Assembly (NCBI GenBank): GCA_004151065.3
Contig: NWUY0300012626.1
Location: 57,265-67,561 of the forward strand
Origin: Larix sibirica
Taxonomy: Eukaryota; Streptophyta; Pinopsida; Pinales; Pinaceae
Length of the DNA: 10,297 nucleotides
Direction: 5' to 3'
Shown here piece by piece: positions 7,841 through 10,297 of this stretch. The position numbers were made by a program, and so were the translations under genes. The notes under the pieces are model-generated. The model was not told the DNA's origin, ran no database searches, and was given only the letters and a program-made list of their open reading frames with translations. Positions within the stretch are counted from its first letter, which is position 1. Each line of letters starts with the position of its first letter.

Positions 7841-8265
7841 TTAGAGAAATGTGAGGCAATTTTTCACGAGATAAATGGTTGTTGACTACTGCCCCTATCT
7901 TAAAAATTGTAGAACCCTATGGTGTTTTTTTGGTTTACACAGATGCCTGCAAGGAAGGATTAGGAGGAGTACTCATGCAAAATGATCATGTGATTTGATA
8001 CGAGTCAAGAAATATTAAATACCGTGAAAGGAACTATGAAATCCATGACTTCAAGCTAGTAGAAATAATTCCCGTAGTGAGAGTGTGGAGACATCACCTA
8101 CTTGGGAAGATATTTATGTTAAAAATAGATAATATTTGGTTAAAGTATGTATTTGACAAGTAGGACTTGAATGACCAATAGGCAATATGGTTGGCCTTTC
8201 TAAGCGAATATGACTTTGAAATCGGTCACATTAAAGAAAAGGAAAACAAAGTTGTCAATTCTCTT
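7841..8265 (+). pseudogene. RNase H domain of pol (plus copy)
   Basis: After a TGA at 7852, LTTAPILKIVEPYGVFLVYT leads into DACKEGLGGVLMQ with the first catalytic Asp (7942-7944). A TGA replaces Cys in VI-C-YESR (7996-7998), where the minus copy still reads CYESRK. Then YRERNYEIHDFKL shows Lys (AAG 8053-8055) where the catalytic Glu is expected, a G-to-A change. VWRHHLLGKIFMLKIDNIWL keeps the third acid (GAT 8128-8130). Two TAG stops (8161, 8179) surround DLNDQ. The end is FLSEYDFEIGHIKEKENKVV, the conserved link to integrase. It is in the same frame as RT. Confidence 0.9.
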
Positions 8266-8744
8266 AGGAGAAGTGATCGATTACTGTACTCGACAAGTGT
8301 TAGTACTATGGAGACTGATCTCAAAGGTAAGATATGACAATCCTATGGACAAGATGAGTATTACTAGAAGATTTTATCAAGACTGTAATTAGAGGAGATA
8401 GAACCACAAAAAGGAAAATTTTAGTGTCACCAGTGATGGATTACTCACATACAAAGGTAGATTGTACATTCCCAATACACTATATTTAAAGGAAATTATC
8501 ATGGATGGGTTCCATAAACGTCCATATTTTGGACACTTGGGGTACCAAAAGATGATCATCATGGTAAGGAAACAATAGTTTTGGACCTAAATAAATCTAA
8601 TATCCCAAAATACTAATCGCTCATTGCATGAAATGTCAACAAGTGAAGGTTGAACATCAACATCCAACTGGACTACTACAACCTTTACCCATTCCAGAAT
8701 GGAAGTGGGATATCAGTATGGACTTTATAACAAGTTTACCCAAA
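8266..8744 (+). pseudogene. Integrase N-terminal part, truncated at N (plus copy)
   Basis: The pol frame continues through RSDRLL and METDLKGK with stops at 8335, 8365 and 8386, then shifts by one base in the A/G run near 8410. The next frame reads FSVTSDGLLTYKGRLYIPN and DGFHKRPYFGHLGYQK, with the two zinc His (8513-8515, 8534-8536). A second shift between about 8579 and 8620 leads to [19 protein letters not shown] with the two zinc Cys (8625-8627, 8634-8636), so all four HHCC ligands survive. [19 protein letters not shown] follows, with the first catalytic Asp (8721-8723). The sequence then stops resembling integrase at the ambiguous base 8745, so the other two catalytic acids and the C-terminal module are missing. 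Confidence 0.9.
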
Positions 8745-8745
8745 N
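8745..8745. other. Ambiguous base N at the end of element homology
   Basis: A single N stands within the codon after SLPK of the integrase core. To its left all sequence is element, to its right none is recognisable. It may be an assembly join, an unresolved base beside a true deletion or insertion junction, or chance. Confidence 0.9.
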
Positions 8746-9562
8746 GTTTAAAATTTATTCAAAATATTTTATAATCACTATTAAGTATATAAATATTTAA
8801 CATTATTAAGATTAAATTGTTTCATAGTAAGCATAATTCGGCCGTATTGGACTTTCATGTATGAAAATTCAGAACAATTTGAATTCGTTGAATATTCGAT
8901 GTACATGTAATACGAATATGGGTTCCTACTAGCGAGCAATTAAATACTGAAATTCAATTTTAAAAAAACAAAAATAAATTATTTAAACTATAAAGTATAA
9001 ATAACATTCAATTTCATATTTCCTAAACATTAATCCTTCTCCAATAAATACGTTTTTACTTATTAAAATAATTATTAATAACTAAATGGGGTCTCTCACA
9101 ATATTTTTGTTTTTTAAATAGTAATTTTTGTTATAAATAATATGTGTGAGATGTACATTTATGATATACTTTTGTATATATTTGATTAATAATATTATAT
9201 ATCAGAAGTCTACTCCAATATTTTATTCGTGTTGGATTTTTTCATTATGTATTTTATTTGATTTGAATCATATTTATATATGAATTATGCTACTCTGAAT
9301 TATCTGAATTATGTAGAATTTGTTTAACTTAATTAATTTAACTTTAACGATTAGTTGTGTAAATATTGTAAATCTCATTTGATATTTTTATTGAATTTGA
9401 TTTTCGAAATTGCAACTTAAGGATTTACTCATATTATAATCGCCGAAATGAGGGATTGTGTAAAAAATATGAGGTTATATTCATTTTTAATCGAAAACAA
9501 AAATTAATTAATTTAACTTCGATTATCATTCATTTATTTACCTAATTCACTTGATATTATCC
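8746..9562. other. AT-rich DNA without recognisable gene
   Basis: Both strands are dense with stops and runs of A and T. The only structure seen is a diverged direct repeat: TAATTAATTTAACTT followed by CGATTA, at 9330-9353 (with TAA between the two parts) and at 9505-9525. No LTR start, polypurine tract or integrase remainder of the plus element was found. Confidence 0.6.
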
Positions 9563-9704
9563 GCAAGAGGATTGGGAGTGGTAGGATATAATACTATGAG
9601 CAAGAGGGTTGGAAGTGGTGGGATGTAATACTCTGAGCAGCGGGATTTGTTGGATATAATACAATGAAGGGTGGGATTGGGAGTGGTGAGAGATACACTA
9701 TTAA
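9563..9704. repeat. Degenerate 37-bp minisatellite, four units
   Basis: Four head-to-tail units: 9563-9599, 9600-9636 (32 of 37 bases equal to the first), 9637-9667 (shortened by 6 bases) and 9668-9704, with a partial fifth to about 9725 (GAGTGGTAAG, TTGGGAGGGG). The first and fourth units share the 14-mer GGATTGGGAGTGGT at the same phase. The plus strand is G-rich and C-poor, unlike its AT-rich surroundings. A minus-strand reading frame across it is a by-product of the repeat. Confidence 0.85.
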
Positions 9705-9730
9705 GAGTGGTAAGTTGGGAGGGGATCACC

Positions 9731-10297
9731 TAACCCGTACACATTTTTTAAGTTTTTAATTTGATTGTGATTTTATTTTAATTTGTTTTTAAGTTTGTTG
9801 TTTATATATATAAAAGGAGGGTGAGGGATTTGTGCATGACTTTTTTTTCCATTTTATCTTTAATTATTTTTAATTATGTTTTTTTATAAATTTAAATTTC
9901 TTATTTTAATTATTTTAAAACTTTATTTAAAAAGTAATAAAATTTTAAAAAAATAATTTTATTTAAAAAAACTTGATTTTGGAATAATTTTATTGTTTTT
10001 TCTAATTCATTTTTAAAGTTTGTTTTTTCTTTTATGATTTTGTTTATAATAATGATCGGTGTTATAGATTAAAAAATATTGTGATTTAAGCATGACAAAA
10101 ATGGTGTTATTGGTAATAAAATCTTTCAATTCAAAGGTTGATATTATGATTTTGGTTATAATGATATAAGTTGTTAAGGTTATGCTTTCAAACATAATAT
10201 AATTTTAACCTCGATAAAAAATGTATTAATAACATTACCAATTTTAAATTTCCACGTTAATTTTAAGGTTTTTGTTGCAACAATACTAGTTGTTAAT
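9731..10297. other. AT-rich DNA without recognisable gene
   Basis: Apart from the TATA-like box at 9803-9816, this stretch shows only A and T homopolymer-rich sequence. No coding, RNA gene or element end could be recognised. Confidence 0.6.
9803..9816 (+). promoter_or_regulatory. Strong TATA-box-like sequence
   Basis: TTATATATATAAAAGGAGGG contains TATATAAAAG, a near-ideal plant TATA box. It lies about 100 bp after the minisatellite. No coding sequence follows in the window, so a promoter role, host or LTR, is only a guess. Confidence 0.3.

Larger units (their letters stand above)
5038..8744 (+). mobile_element. 3'-truncated, decayed Ty3/Gypsy chromovirus-type retrotransposon
   Basis: This copy reads gag, zinc knuckle, protease, RT, RNase H and the first part of integrase in the standard Gypsy order. 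Gag is broken by several frameshifts. From 6193 to about 8410 one frame is kept for some 739 codons with 18 stops and no visible frameshift. Similarity ends in the integrase core, about eight codons after its first catalytic Asp, at the ambiguous base 8745, so the rest of integrase, the chromodomain, polypurine tract and 3' LTR are absent. No convincing 5' LTR or primer-binding site is seen; a TGGCAT at 5007-5012 only weakly resembles the usual tRNA-Met-complementary TGGTAT. The family is the same as the minus copy, which carries a chromodomain. No protein product can be expected. Confidence 0.9.

Noticed and set aside
8210-8392. 60-codon plus-strand frame in a shifted phase
   Set aside because: The phase used by RNase H continues through the same bases with EYDFEI, HIKEKENKVV and METDLKGK, so this is an off-frame artefact.
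9563-9704. CRISPR-like array
   Set aside because: Units are directly adjacent with no spacers, diverged from each other, and the setting is plant nuclear DNA; it is a minisatellite.
9547-9729. 60-codon minus-strand frame with repeated LTTLNS/TTPNP-like motifs
   Set aside because: Its apparent repeats come from the 37-bp minisatellite on the plus strand; no start context or family.
10013-10195. 60-codon minus-strand frame
   Set aside because: Ile/Thr/Lys/Asn-rich translation of AT-rich DNA with no motif.
1-10297. Intact host gene, or new defence or mobile system
   Set aside because: All recognisable coding content belongs to dead Gypsy copies apart from the unassigned broken frame at 2-585; no intact gene set or operon-like arrangement exists.

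Overview
This window looks like AT-rich intergenic DNA from a plant nuclear genome. The evidence is two decayed Ty3/Gypsy LTR retrotransposons of one chromovirus-type family, long AT-rich stretches, microsatellites and no intact gene of any kind. No host protein gene, tRNA, rRNA, CRISPR array or bacterial operon can be supported. The species cannot be named from the sequence.

Layout. (1) Positions 2-585 (+) hold a long, mostly open but broken reading frame of unknown origin. (2) Positions 625-3870 (-) hold the 3' part of a Gypsy element. Read on the minus strand it runs from the start of reverse transcriptase (RT, near 3850) through RNase H (RNH), integrase (IN), a chromodomain-like C-terminus and a polypurine tract (1020-1007), and ends in a probable 3' LTR (about 1006-625). 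Its gag and protease are missing. (3) Positions 3871-5037 are AT-rich spacer with two microsatellites and no recognisable gene. (4) Positions 5038-8744 (+) hold a second copy of the same family with the opposite end missing: gag, zinc knuckle, protease, RT, RNase H and the first part of integrase, stopping abruptly at the single ambiguous base N at 8745. (5) Positions 8746-10297 are very AT-rich, with a 37-bp degenerate minisatellite (9563-9704) about 100 bp before a strong TATA-like box (9803-9816).

How the parts relate. The copies lie in opposite orientation, 5' sides facing each other, and share sequence from the start of RT into IN, so they form a diverged inverted repeat. Neither can produce working protein. 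The plus copy keeps one reading frame for about 2.2 kb (6193 to about 8410) with 18 in-frame stops and no visible frameshift. Many stops sit where CAA, CAG or CGA is expected, which suggests C-to-T decay as from cytosine methylation in silenced DNA. The two copies have lost different catalytic residues.

No new biological system is evident. The items most worth checking are the unassigned broken frame at 2-585, the TAG stop at the same codon in both copies, the break at N8745, and the minisatellite plus TATA arrangement.
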